Source of the DNA: Calliopsis andreniformis
Lineage: Eukaryota; Arthropoda; Insecta; Hymenoptera; Andrenidae
Assembly (NCBI RefSeq): GCF_051401765.1
Contig: NW_027480423.1
Location: forward strand, 15,252,001 to 15,316,000
DNA: 64,000 nucleotides
Direction: 5' to 3'
The notes beneath the pieces are model-generated. The model did no database searches, was not told the origin of the DNA, and saw only the letters and a program-made list of their open reading frames with translations. Every line of letters begins with the position of its first letter. Positions within the stretch are counted from its first letter, which is position 1. Shown here piece after piece: positions 39,955 to 53,233 of the stretch. A program made the position numbers and the translations under genes.

Positions 39955-42900
39955 CGATGTGGTGGAGCAACGCCCTAGCGTGAAGCCTAGGCTGCCCGGA
40001 ACGTAGAAATGACCATTACTTTCACAGTGTTTGCAATATTCCTGTTATACGATGGACAAACTGTTGGATTGTTCTGTACTTTATACTTCTGGCTTTGACT
40101 ACTAAGGCCCTTTGTATTCGATCTGGTGGAGCAATGCCTCACAGTTAAGTCTAGGATGCCGAAACGATGAAATGACTATTACTGTCACACTGGTTGCAAT
40201 TATTCATACTATACGATGGAAAAGCTGTTGCATTTTTATTGTACTCTATGCTTCTGGCGTTGAATTCTTAGGCCCTAACTATTCGATCCCGGGGGCAGCG
40301 TCCAAGAGTGAAGCGTATGTTGCCCTAAACGTAGAAATGACCATTATATTCGCACTGGTTGCAATTATTCGTTTTATACGATGGAAAAGCTGTTGTCCTT
40401 ATTTTGTATTTTATGCTTCTGGCGTTGGCTTCCAAGGCCCTAACAATTCGATCCAGTGGAGCAACGCCCTAGTGTGAAGCATAGGTTGCCCGGAACGTAG
40501 AAATGACCATAACTTTCACTCCGGTTGCAATTATTCGTTTTATACAATGGAAAAGCTGTTCTTTTTATTTTGTATTTTACGCTTCGGGCGTCGACTTGCA
40601 ATGCCCTAACTATTCGATCTGGTGGAGCAACGCCCTAGAGTGAAGCCTAGGTTGCCCGGAACGTAGAAATTACCTTAACTTTCAAACTGGTTGCTATTAT
40701 TCGTTTTATACGATGGAAAAACTGTTGCATTTATATTCTATTTTATGCTTCTGGCGCAGACTTCTCAGGCCCTAACTATTCGATCTGGCGGAGCAACGCC
40801 CTACAGTGAAGCCTAGGTTGCCCGAAACGTAGAAATGACTATCGCTTTCACACTGGTTGCAATCATTCCTGTTATACGATGGACAAACTGTTGCATTTTT
40901 ATTGTACTTTATGCTTCTGGCGTTGACTTCCAAGGCCCTACGTATTCGATCTGGTGGAGCAATGCCTCAGAGTTAAATCTAGGATGCCCGAAACGTCGAA
41001 ATGATCATTACTTTCACACTGATTGCAATTATTCATTCTATATGATGGAAAAACTGTTCCATTTTCATTGTATTTTATGCTTCTGGCGTTGACTTCTTAG
41101 GCCCTAACTATTCGATCTGGTGGAACAACGCCCTAGAGTGAAGCCTGTGTTGCCCGGAACGTAGAAATGGCCTTTACTTTCACACTGGTTGCAATTATTC
41201 GTTTTATACGATGGAAAAACTGTTGTATCGAAATGGTATTTTATGCTTCTGGCGTTGACTTCTAAGGCTCTAACTATTCGATCTAGTGGAGCAACGCCCT
41301 AGAATGAAGCCTAGGTTGCCCTCAACGTAGAAATGACCATAACCTTAACACTGGTTGCAATTATTCCTGTTATACGATGGAAAAACTGTTGTAGTTTTAT
41401 TGTATTTTATGCTTCAGGCGTTGAATTCATAGGCCCTAACTATTCGACCTGGTGGAGCAACGCCCTAGAGTGAAGCCTCGGTTGCCCGGAACGTAGAAAA
41501 GACCATAACTTTCACACTGGTTGCAATTAGTCGTTTTATACGATGGAAAAGCTGTTGTCCTTATTTTGTATTTTATGCCTCAGTAGTTGACTTCTAAGGT
41601 CGTAGCTATTCGATGTGGTGGAGCAACGCCCTAGCGTGAAGCCTAGGCTGCCCGGAACGTAGAAATGACCATTACTTTCACAGTGTTTGCAATATTCCTG
41701 TTATACGATGGACAAACTGTTGGTTTGTTCTGTACTTTATACTTCTGGCTTTGTCTACTAAGGCCCTTTGTATTCGATCTGGTGGAGTAATGCCTCACAG
41801 TTAAGTCTAGGATGCCGAAACGATGAAATGATTATTACTGTCACACTGGTTGCAATTACTCATGCTATACGATGGAAAAACTGTTGCATTTTTATTGTAC
41901 TCTATGCTTCTGGCGTTGACTTCTTAGGCCCTAACTATTCGATCCCGGGGACAGGGTCCACGAGAGAAGCGTATGTTGCCCGAAACGTAGAAATGACCAT
42001 TACATTCGCACTGGTTGCAATTATTCTTTTTATACGATGGAAAGACTGTTGTATCTATAGAGTATTTTATGCTTCTGGCGTTGACTTCTAAGGCCCTAAC
42101 TATTCGATCTAGTGGAGCAACGCCCCAGAATGAAGCCTAGGTTGCCCGGAACGTAGAAATGACCATAACCTTACCACTGGTTGCAATTATTCCTGTAATA
42201 CGATGGAAAAGGTGTTGTATTTATATTGTATTTTATGCTTCTGGCGTTGGCTTCCTAGGCCCTAACTATACGATCCAGTGGAGCAACGCCCTAGTGTGAA
42301 GCCTAGGTTGCCCGGAACTTAGAAATGACCATAACTTTCACTCCGGTTGCAATTATTCGTTTTATACAACGGAAAAACTGTTCTCTTTATTTTGTATTTT
42401 ATGCTTCGGGCGTGGACTTCCAATGCCCTAACTATTCGATCTGGTGGAGCAACGCCCTAGAGTGAAGCCTAGGTTGCCCAGAACGTAGATATTACCTTAA
42501 CTTTCAAACTGGTTGCTATTATTCGTTTTATACGACGGAAAAACTGTTGCAGTTATATTCTATTTTATGCTTCTGGCGCTGACTTCTCAGGCCCCAACTA
42601 TTCGATCTGGCGGAGCAACGCCCTACAGTGAAGCCTAGGTTGCCCGAAACGTAGAAATGACTATCACTTTCACACTGGTTGCAATTATTCCTGTTATACG
42701 ATGGACAAACAGTTGCATTTTTATTGTACTTTATGCTTCTGGCGTTGACTTCCAAGGCCCTACGTATTCGATCTGGTGGAGCAATGCCTCAGAGTTAAAT
42801 CTAGGATGCCCGAAACGTCGAAATGACCATAACCTTAACACTGGTTGCAATTATCCCTTTTATACGATGGAAAAACTGTTGTAGTTTTATTGTATTTTAT

Positions 42901-44939
42901 GCTTCAGGCGTTGAATTCATAGGCCCTAACTATTCGATCTGGTGGAGCAACGCCCTAGAGTGAAGCCTCGGTTGCCCGGAACGTAGATGTGACCATTACT
43001 TTCTCACTGTTTGCAATTATTCATTCTTTACGTTGGATAAGCTGTTGTATTTATATTGTATTTTATGCTTCTGGCGTTGACTGCTAAGGTCGTAGCTATT
43101 AGATGTGGTGGAGCAACGCCCTAGAGTCAAGCCTAGGTTGCCCGGAACGTAGATATGACCATAACTTTCACAGCGGTTGCAATTATTCATGCTATACGGT
43201 AGAAATACTGTTGCATTTTTATTGTATTTTCTGCTTCTGGCTTTGACTCCTAAGGTCCTAGCTATTCCATCTGGTGGGGCAACATCCAAGGGTGTAGCCT
43301 ATGTTGCCCAGAACGTAGAAATGACCATCACTTTCACACTGATAGCAATTATTCGTTTTATTCAATGGAAAAACTGTTGTATTTATATTGTACTTTATGC
43401 TTCTGGCGTTTACTTCTAAGGCCGCAGCTATTCGATGTAGTTGAGCAACGCCCTAGACTGAAGCCTAGGTTGCCCGGAACGTAGAAATGACCATTACCTT
43501 CACACTGGTTGCAATTATTCGTTTTATACGATGGAAAAACTGTTGTATTTATTTTGCATTTGGTGCTTCTGGCGCTGACTTCTTAGGCCCTAACTATTGG
43601 ATTTGGTGGACCAACACCCTAGAGTGGAGCCTAGGTTGCCCGGAACGTAGAAATGACCATCACCTTCACTCTGGTTGCAAATATTCCTGTTATTCGATGG
43701 AAAAACAGTTGTACCTTTATTGTATTTTATGCTTCGGGCGTTGACTTCTAAGACCCTAACTATTCGATCTGGTGGAGCAGCGCCCTAGAGTAAAGCCTAG
43801 GTTGCCCGAAACGTAGAAATGACCATTTCCTTCACGCTTGTTGCAATTATTCCTGCTATACGATGGAAAAACTGTTGTATCTTTATTGTATTTTATGCTT
43901 CGGGCGTTAACTTCCAAGACCCTAGCCATTCGATCTGGTGGAGCAACGCCCTAGAGTCAAGCTGAGGTTGCCCGGAACGTGGATATAACCATCACTTTCA
44001 CAGTGGTTGCAATTTTTCGTTTTATGCGATGGAAAGAATGTTGTTTTATTTTGTATTTTATGCTTCTGGCGTTGACTTCTGAGGCCCTAACTCTTCGATC
44101 TGGTGGATCAATGCCTCAGAGTTAATTCTAGGATGCCTGAAACGTCGAAATGTTCATTACTTTCACACTGGTTGCAATTATTCATGTTATACGGTAGAGA
44201 TACTGTTGCATTTTTTTTTATTTTCTGCTTCCGGCTTTGACTTCTAAGGTCCTAGCTATTGGGTCTGGTGGGGCAACGTCCAAGAGTGAAGCCTATGTTT
44301 CCCGGAACGTAGAAATGACAATTACTTTCACACTGATTGCAATTATTCGTTTTATTCAATAGAAAAACTGTTGTATTTATATTGTATTGTATGCTTCTGG
44401 CGTCGACTTCTAAGGCCCTAGCTACTCAATATGGTGGGGTAACGTCCAAGAGTGAACCCTATGTTGCCCGGAAAGTAGAAATGCCCACAACTTTCACACT
44501 GGTTGCAATTATCCGTTTTATAAAATGGAAAAACTGTTGTATTTATTGTGTATTTTATGCCTCTGGCGTTGACTTCTAAGGCCGTGGCTATTCGATCTGG
44601 TGGAGCAACGCCCTAGAGCGGAGCCTAGGTTGACCGGGACCTAGAAATGACTATCACTTTCACACTGGGTGCAATTATTCCTGTTATACGATGGACAAAC
44701 TGTTGCATTTTTATTGTACTTTATGCTTCTGGCGTTGACTTCCAAGGCCCTACGTATTCGATCTGGTGGAGCAATGCCTCAGAGTTAAATCTAGGATGAC
44801 CGAAACGTCGAAATGATCATTGCTTTCACACTGATTGCAATTATTCATTCTATATGATGGAAAAACTGTTCCATTTTTATTGTATTTTATGCTTCTGGCG
44901 TTGACTTCTTAGGCCCTAACTATTCGATCTGGTGGAACA
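39955..44939 (+). repeat. Region B, right part: nested duplications of diverged units
   Basis: 39985-40560 recurs at 41641-42300 (offset 1656). The 4 bp shortfall from 10 units reflects single-base deletions that both copies share (GCAATATTCC, GATTGTTCTGTAC, GATGCCGAAACG, GATCCCGGGG). 40640-40980 recurs at 42460-42800 (offset 1822), and 40835-41190 recurs again from 44647 (offset 3812). Junction subtypes here read GTTAAG. No gene is present. Confidence 0.86.
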
Positions 44940-47900
44940 ACGCCCTAGAGTGAAGCCTGTGTTGCCCGGAACGTAGAAATGGCCTTTACTTTCACACTGG
45001 TTGCAATTATTCGTTTTATACGATGGAAAAACTGTTGTATTTATATTGTATTTTATGCTTCTGGCGTTCACTTCTTAGGCCCTAACTATTCGATCTGGTG
45101 GAACAACGCCCTAGGGTGAAGCCTAGGTGGCCCGGAACGTAGAAATGACCATAACTTTTACACTGGTAACAATTATTCGTTTTATACAATGGAAAAACTG
45201 TTCTATTTATTTTGTATTTTATGCTTCGGCGTTGACTTCTAAGGCCCTGACTATTCAATCTGTTGGAGCAACGCCCTAGAGTGAAGCCTAGGTTGCTCGG
45301 AATGTAGAAATGACCATAGCTTTCACACTGGTTGCAATTATTCGTTTTATACGATGGAAAAACTGTTGTATTTATATTGTATTTTATGCTTCTGGCGTTC
45401 ACTTCTTAGGCCCTAACTATTCGATCTGGTGGAACAACGCCCTAGTGTGAAGCCTAGGTTGCTCGGAATACAGAAATGACCATAACTTTCACACTGGTTG
45501 CAATTATTCGTTTTCTACGATGGAAAAACTGTTGTATTTATATTGTATTTTAGGCTTCAGCGTTCACTTCTTAAGGCCTAACTATTCGATCTGATGGAAC
45601 AATGCCCTAGGGTGAAGCCTAGGTTGCCCGGAACGTAGAAATGACCATCACTTTCAAACTGGTTGCAATTATTCGTTTTATACGATGGAAAAACTGTTGT
45701 ATTTATATTGTATTTAATGCTTGTGGCGTTCACTTCTTAGGCCCTAACTGTTTGATCTGGTGAAGCAACGCCCTAGAGTGAAGCCTAGGTTGCCCGGAAC
45801 GTAGAAGTGACAATTACTTTCACACTGTTTGCAATTATTCCTTTTATACGATGCAAAAGCTGTTGTATTTATATCGTACTTTATGCTTCTGGCGCTGACT
45901 TCTAAGGCCCTGACTATTCAACCTGTTGGAGCAACGCCCTAGAGTGAAGCCTAGGATGCTCGGAATGTAGAAATGACCATAGCTTTCACACTGGTTGCAA
46001 TTATTCGTTTTATACGATGGAAAAGCTGTTGTATTTATATTGTATTTTATGCTTCTGGCGTTCACTTCTTAGGCCCTAGCTATTCGATCTAGTGGAGCAA
46101 CGCCCTAGAGTGAAGCCTAGGTTGCCCGGAACGTAGAAATGACCATCACTTTCAAACTTTTTGCAATTAATCCCGTTATATGATGGAAAAGCTGTTGTAT
46201 TTTTATTGCATTTTATGCTTCGGGCGTTGACTTCTAAGGCCCTGACTATACAATCTGTTGGAGCAACGCCCTAGAGTGAAGCCTAGGTTGCTCGGAATGT
46301 AGAAATGACCATAGCTTTCACACTGGTTGCAATTATTCGTTTTATACGATGGAAAAACTGTTGTATTTATATTGTATTTTATGCTTCTGGCGTTCACTTC
46401 TTAGGCCCTAACTATTCGATCTGGTGGAGCAACGCCCTAGGGTGAAGCCTAGGTGGCCCGGAACGTAGAAATGACCATAACTTTTACACTGGTAACAATT
46501 ATTCGTTTTATACAATGGAAAAACTGTTCTATTTATTTTGTATTTTAAGCTTCGGGCGTTGACTTCTAAGGCCCTGACTATTCAATCTGTTGGAGCAACG
46601 CCCTAGAGTGAAGCCTAGGTTGCTCGGAATGTAGAAATGACCATAGCTTTCACACTGGTTGCAATTATTCGTTTTATACGATGGAAAAGCTGTTGTATTT
46701 ATATTGTATTTTATGCTTCTGGCGTTCACTTCTTAGGCCCTAACTATTCGATCTGGTGGAACAACGCCCTTGGGTGAAGCCTAGGTTGCCCGGAACGTAG
46801 AAATGACCATAACTTTTGCACTGGTAGCAATTATTCGTTTTATACGATGGAAAAACTGTTGTATTTATATTGTTTTTTATGCTTCTGGCGTTGACTTCTT
46901 AGGTCCTAACTATTCGATCTGGTGGAGCAATGCCTCAGAGTTAAGTCTAGGATGCCCGAAACGCCGAAATGATCATTACTTTCACTCTTGTTGCAATTAT
47001 TCCTGTTATACGATGAAAAGACCGTTGTATTTTTATTGTATTTAATGCTTCAGGTGTAGGCTTCTAAGGCCGTAGCTATTCGATATGGTGGAGCACCGCC
47101 CTAGAGTGAAGCCTAGGTTGCTCGGAATACAGAAATGACCATAACTTTCACACTGGTTGCAATTATTCGTTTTCTACGATGGAAAAACTGTTGTATTTAT
47201 ATTGTATTTTAGGCTTCAGCGTTCACTTCTTAAGGCCTAACTATTCGATCTGATGGAACAATGCCCTAGGGTGAAGCCTAGGTTGCCCGGAACGTAAAAA
47301 TGACCATAACTTTTACACTGGTACCAATTATTCGTTTTATACAATGGAAAAACTGTTCTATTTATTTTGTATTTTATGCTTCGGGCGTTGACATCTTTGG
47401 CCCTAACAATTCGATCTGGTGGAGCAACGCCCTAGAGTGAAGCCTAGGTTCCCTGGAACGTACAAGTGACCATCACTTTCACACGGGTTGCAATTATTCC
47501 TGTTATACGATGGAAAGTCTGTTGTATTTTTATTGCATTTTATGCTTCGGGCGTTGACTTCTAAGGCCCTAACTATTCAATCTGTTGGAGCTACGCCCTA
47601 GAGTGAAGCCTAGGTTGTTCGGAATGTAGATATGACCATAACTTTCACACTGGTTGCAATTATTCGTTTTATACGATGGAAAAACTGTTGTATTTATATT
47701 GTATTTTATGCTTCTGGCGTTCACTTCTTAGGCCCTAACTATTCGTTCTGGTGGAACAACGCCCTAGGGTGAAGCCTAGGTTGCCCGGAACGTAGAAATG
47801 ACCATAACTTTTACACTGGTACCAACTATTCGTTTTATACAATGGAAAAACTGTTGTATTTATATTGTATTTTATGCTTCTGGCGTTGACTTCTTAGGCC

Positions 47901-49086
47901 CTAACTATTCCATCTGGTGGAACAACGCCCTAGGGTGAAGTCTAGGTTGCCCGGAAAGTAGAAATGACCATAACTTTCACACTGGTAGCAATTATTCGTT
48001 TTATACGATGGAAAAACTGTTCTATTTATTTTATACTTTATGCTTCGGGCGTTGACTTCTATGGCCCTAACTATTCGATCTGGTAGAGCAACGCCCTAGA
48101 GTGAAGCCTAGGTTGCCCGGAACGCAGAAATGACCATTACTTGCACAGTGTTTGCAATTATTCATTTTATACGATGGCGAAGCTGTTGTATTTATATTGT
48201 ATTTTATGCTTCCGGCGTTCACTTCTAACGCCGTAGCTATCAGATGTGGAGCAGCAACGCCCTAGAGTGACGCGTAGATTGCCAGGCACGCAGAAATGAC
48301 CATTACATTCACAATGTTCGCAATCATTCATTTTATACGATGGAAAAACTGTTGTACTTATATCGTATATTATTCTTCTGGCGTTAACTTCTTAGGCCCT
48401 AACTATTTCATCTGGTGGAGCACCGCCCTAGAGTGAAGCCAAGGTTGCCCGGAACGTAGACCATACCATCACCTTCACACTGGTGGTAAATATTCCTGTT
48501 ATGCGATGGAAAAACTCTTGCATCTTTATTGTATTTTATGCTTCGGGTGTTGACCTCTAAGGCCCTAACTATTCGATCTGGTGGAGCAACGCCCTCGAGT
48601 GAAGCCTAGGTTGCCCGTAACGTAGAAATGACCATAACTTTCACACTGGTTGCTATTATCCGTTGTAAACGATGGAAAAGCTGTTCTATTTATATTGCAT
48701 TTTATGCTCCTGGCATTGAATTCTAAGTCCCTAGCTATTCGATCGGGTGGACCAACGCCCTAGAGTGAAGCCTAGGTTGCCCGGAACGTAGAAATGACCA
48801 TTACTTGCACAGTGTTTGCAATTATTCCTTTTATACGATGGAAAAGCTGTTGTATTTACATTGTATTTTATGCTTCTGTCGTTCACTTCTTAGGCCCTAA
48901 CTATTCGATCTGGTGGAACAACGCCCTAGGGTGAAGCCTAGGTTGCCCGGAACGTAGAAATGACCATCACTTTCAAACTGGTTGCAATTAATCCTGTTAT
49001 ACGATGGAAAAACTGTTGTATTTTTATTGCATTTTATGCTTCGGGCGTTGACTTCTAAGCCCCAAACTATTCAATCTGTTGGAGCA
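44940..49086 (+). repeat. 25-unit higher-order repeat, copy 1 (4147 bp)
   Basis: The block opens at GAAGCCTGTGTTGCCCGG (about 44953) and is followed directly by a second copy offset 4147 bp. That is 25 x 166 minus 3, the shortfall being due to units with 1-bp deletions such as GCTTCGGCGTTG (45228) and GGCTTCAGCGTTC (45552). It includes a HindIII-site unit (AAGCTT at 46547) and one GAGTTAAG junction subtype (46937). No gene is present. Confidence 0.94.
46909..46967 (+). repeat. Diverged junction subtype (region B-D form, GAGTTAAG)
   Basis: From CAATGCCTCAG through GAGTTAAGTCTAGG to CCCGAAACGCCGAAATGATC this unit differs at about 10 of 49 positions from the common junction, with no length change, while the rest of the unit is ordinary. 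CCTAG becomes CTCAG, so the dyad is lost. The same subtype recurs dozens of times. Region A copies have GAGATAAG instead. Confidence 0.8.
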
Positions 49087-52000
49087 ACGCCCTAGAGTGA
49101 AGCCTGTGTTGCCCGGAACGTAGAAATGGCCTTTACTTTCACACTGGTTGCAATTATTCGTTTTATACGATGGAAAAACTGTTGTATTTATATTGTATTT
49201 TATGCTTCTGGCGTTCACTTCTTAGGCCCTAACTATTCGATCTGGTGGAACAACGCCCTAGGGTGAAGCCTAGGTGGCCCGGAACGTAGAAATGACCATA
49301 ACTTTTACACTGGTAACAATTATTCGTTTTATACAATGGAAAAACTGTTCTATTTATTTTGTATTTTATGCTTCGGCGTTGACTTCTAAGGCCCTGACTA
49401 TTCAATCTGTTGGAGCAACGCCCTAGAGTGAAGCCTAGGTTGCTCGGAATGTAGAAATGACCATAGCTTTCACACTGGTTGCAATTATTCGTTTTATACG
49501 ATGGAAAAACTGTTGTATTTATATTGTATTTTATGCTTCTGGCGTTCACTTCTTAGGCCCTAACTATTCGATCTGGTGGAACAACGCCCTAGTGTGAAGC
49601 CTAGGTTGCTCGGAATACAGAAATGACCATAACTTTCACACTGGTTGCAATTATTCGTTTTCTACGATGGAAAAACTGTTGTATTTATATTGTATTTTAG
49701 GCTTCAGCGTTCACTTCTTAAGGCCTAACTATTCGATCTGATGGAACAATGCCCTAGGGTGAAGCCTAGGTTGCCCGGAACGTAGAAATGACCATCACTT
49801 TCAAACTGGTTGCAATTATTCGTTTTATACGATGGAAAAACTGTTGTATTTATATTGTATTTAATGCTTGTGGCGTTCACTTCTTAGGCCCTAACTGTTT
49901 GATCTGGTGAAGCAACGCCCTAGAGTGAAGCCTAGGTTGCCCGGAACGTAGAAGTGACAATTACTTTCACACTGTTTGCAATTATTCCTTTTATACGATG
50001 CAAAAGCTGTTGTATTTATATCGTACTTTATGCTTCTGGCGTTGACTTCTAAGGCCCTGACTATTCAACCTGTTGGAGCAACGCCCTAGAGTGAAGCCTA
50101 GGATGCTCGGAATGTAGAAATGACCATAGCTTTCACACTGGTTGCAATTATTCGTTTTATACGATGGAAAAGCTGTTGTATTTATATTGTATTTTATGCT
50201 TCTGGCGTTCACTTCTTAGGCCCTAGCTATTCGATCTAGTGGAGCAACGCCCTAGAGTGAAGCCTAGGTTGCCCGGAACGTAGAAATGACCATCACTTTC
50301 AAACTTTTTGCAATTAATCCCGTTATATGATGGAAAAACTGTTGTATTTTTATTGCATTTTATGCTTCGGGCGTTGACTTCTAAGGCCCTGACTATACAA
50401 TCTGTTGGAGCAACGCCCTAGAGTGAAGCCTAGGTTGCTCGGAATGTAGAAATGACCATAGCTTTCACACTGGTTGCAATTATTCGTTTTATACGATGGA
50501 AAAACTGTTGTATTTATATTGTATTTTATGCTTCTGGCGTTCACTTCTTAGGCCCTAACTATTCGATCTGGTGGAGCAACGCCCTAGGGTGAAGCCTAGG
50601 TGGCCCGGAACGTAGAAATGACCATAACTTTTACACTGGTAACAATTATTCGTTTTATACAATGGAAAAACTGTTCTATTTATTTTGTATTTTAAGCTTC
50701 GGGCGTTGACTTCTAAGGCCCTGACTATTCAATCTGTTGGAGCAACGCCCTAGAGTGAAGCCTAGGTTGCTCGGAATGTAGAAATGACCATAGCTTTCAC
50801 ACTGGTTGCAATTATTCGTTTTATACGATGGAAAAGCTGTTGTATTATATTGTATTTTATGCTTCTGGCGTTCACTTCTTAGGCCCTAACTATTCGATCT
50901 GGTGGAACAACGCCCTTGGGTGAAGCCTAGGTTGCCCGGAACGTAGAAATGACCATAACTTTTGCACTGGTAGCAATTATTCGTTTTATACGATGGAAAA
51001 ACTGTTGTATTTATATTGTTTTTTATGCTTCTGGCGTTGACTTCTTAGGTCCTAACTATTCGATCTGGTGGAGCAATGCCTCAGAGTTAAGTCTAGGATG
51101 CCCGAAACGCCGAAATGATCATTACTTTCACTCTTGTTGCAATTATTCCTGTTATACGATGAAAAGACCGTTGTATTTTTATTGTATTTAATGCTTCAGG
51201 CGTAGGCTTCTAAGGCCGTAGCTATTCGATATGGTGGAGCACCGCCCTAGAGTGAAGCCTAGGTTGCTCGGAATACAGAAATGACCATAACTTTCACACT
51301 GGTTGCAATTATTCGTTTTCTACGATGGAAAAACTGTTGTATTTATATTGTATTTTAGGCTTCAGCGTTCACTTCTTAAGGCCTAACTATTCGATCTGAT
51401 GGAACAATGCCCTAGGGTGAAGCCTAGGTTGCCCGGAACGTAAAAATGACCATAACTTTTACACTGGTACCAATTATTCGTTTTATACAATGGAAAAACT
51501 GTTCTATTTTTTTGTATTTTATGCTTCGGGCGTTGACATCTTTGGCCCTAACAATTCGATCTGGTGGAGCAACGCCCTAGAGTGAAGCCTAGGTTCCCTG
51601 GAACGTACAAGTGACCATCACTTTCACACGGGTTGCAATTATTCCTGTTATACGATGGAAAGTCTGTTGTATTTTTATTGCATTTTATGCTTCGGGCGTT
51701 GACTTCTAAGGCCCTAACTATTCAATCTGTTGGAGCTACGCCCTAGAGTGAAGCCTAGGTTGTTCGGAATGTAGATATGACCATAACTTTCACACTGGTT
51801 GCAATTATTCGTTTTATACGATGGAAAAACTGTTGTATTTATATTGTATTTTATGCTTCTGGCGTTCACTTCTTAGGCCCTAACTATTCGTTCTGGTGGA
51901 ACAACGCCCTAGGGTGAAGCCTAGGTTGCCCGGAACGTAGAAATGACCATAACTTTTACACTGGTACCAACTATTCGTTTTATACAATGGAAAAACTGTT

Positions 52001-53233
52001 GTATTTATATTGTATTTTATGCTTCTGGCGTTGACTTCTTAGGCCCTAACTATTCCATCTGGTGGAACAACGCCCTAGGGTGAAGTCTAGGTTGCCCGGA
52101 AAGTAGAAATGACCATAACTTTCACACTGGTAGCAATTATTCGTTTTATACGATGGAAAAACTGTTCTATTTATTTTATACTTTATGCTTCGGGCGTTGA
52201 CTTCTATGGCCCTAACTATTCGATCTGGTAGAGCAACGCCCTAGAGTGAAGCCTAGGTTGCCCGGAACGCAGAAATGACCATTACTTGCACAGTGTTTGC
52301 AATTATTCATTTTATACGATGGCGAAGCTGTTGTATTTATATTGTATTTTATGCTTCCGGCGTTCACTTCTAACGCCGTAGCTATCAGATGTGGAGCAGC
52401 AACGCCCTAGAGTGACGCGTAGATTGCCAGGCACGCAGAAATGACCATTACATTCACAATGTTCGCAATCATTCATTTTATACGATGGAAAAACTGTTGT
52501 ACTTATATCGTATATTATTCTTCTGGCGTTAACTTCTTAGGCCCTAACTATTTCATCTGGTGGAGCACCGCCCTAGAGTGAAGCCAAGGTTGCCCGGAAC
52601 GTAGACCATACCATCACCTTCACACTGGTGGTAAATATTCCTGTTATGCGATGGAAAAACTCTTGCATCTTTATTGTATTTTATGCTTCGGGTGTTGACC
52701 TCTAAGGCCCTAACTATTCGATCTGGTGGAGCAACGCCCTCGAGTGAAGCCTAGGTTGCCCGTAACGTAGAAATGACCATAACTTTCACACTGGTTGCTA
52801 TTATCCGTTGTAAACGATGGAAAAGCTGTTCTATTTATATTGCATTTTATGCTCCTGGCATTGAATTCTAAGTCCCTAGCTATTCGATCGGGTGGACCAA
52901 CGCCCTAGAGTGAAGCCTAGGTTGCCCGGAACGTAGAAATGACCATTACTTGCACAGTGTTTGCAATTATTCCTTTTATACGATGGAAAAGCTGTTGTAT
53001 TTACATTGTATTTTATGCTTCTGTCGTTCACTTCTTAGGCCCTAACTATTCGATCTGGTGGAACAACGCCCTAGGGTGAAGCCTAGGTTGCCCGGAACGT
53101 AGAAATGACCATCACTTTCAAACTGGTTGCAATTAATCCTGTTATACGATGGAAAAACTGTTGTATTTTTATTGCATTTTATGCTTCGGGCGTTGACTTC
53201 TAAGCCCCAAACTATTCAATCTGTTGGAGCAAC
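49087..53233 (+). repeat. 25-unit higher-order repeat, copy 2 (about 4147 bp)
   Basis: This is the tandem duplicate of the previous block, nearly identical. By eye I found only a handful of differences, for example a 1-bp loss in TGTATTATATTG (near 50843), GCGTTGAC against GCGCTGAC (50040/45893), GGCGTAGG against GGTGTAGG (51200/47053), and a 1-bp loss in CTATTTTTTTGT (near 51506). Such similarity implies a recent duplication or ongoing homogenisation. No gene is present. Confidence 0.94.

Noticed and set aside
40112..40477. The longest frame in the window (121 codons), which might be a fused product.
   Set aside because: It is long only because single-base deletions in two units shift the frame. 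It translates the same satellite sequence again.
45844..46065. Recurring minus-strand frames (starting MNARSIKYN) of 61-106 codons, many near-identical.
   Set aside because: These are the reverse-complement reading of the same units. Identity between copies reflects recent higher-order duplication, and the DNA is equally conserved in all frames.
46932..46965. Reverse-strand CENP-B box in CCCGAAACGCCGAAATG.
   Set aside because: CCCG and CGAA are present, but the spacing is one base short and the required central T is A.
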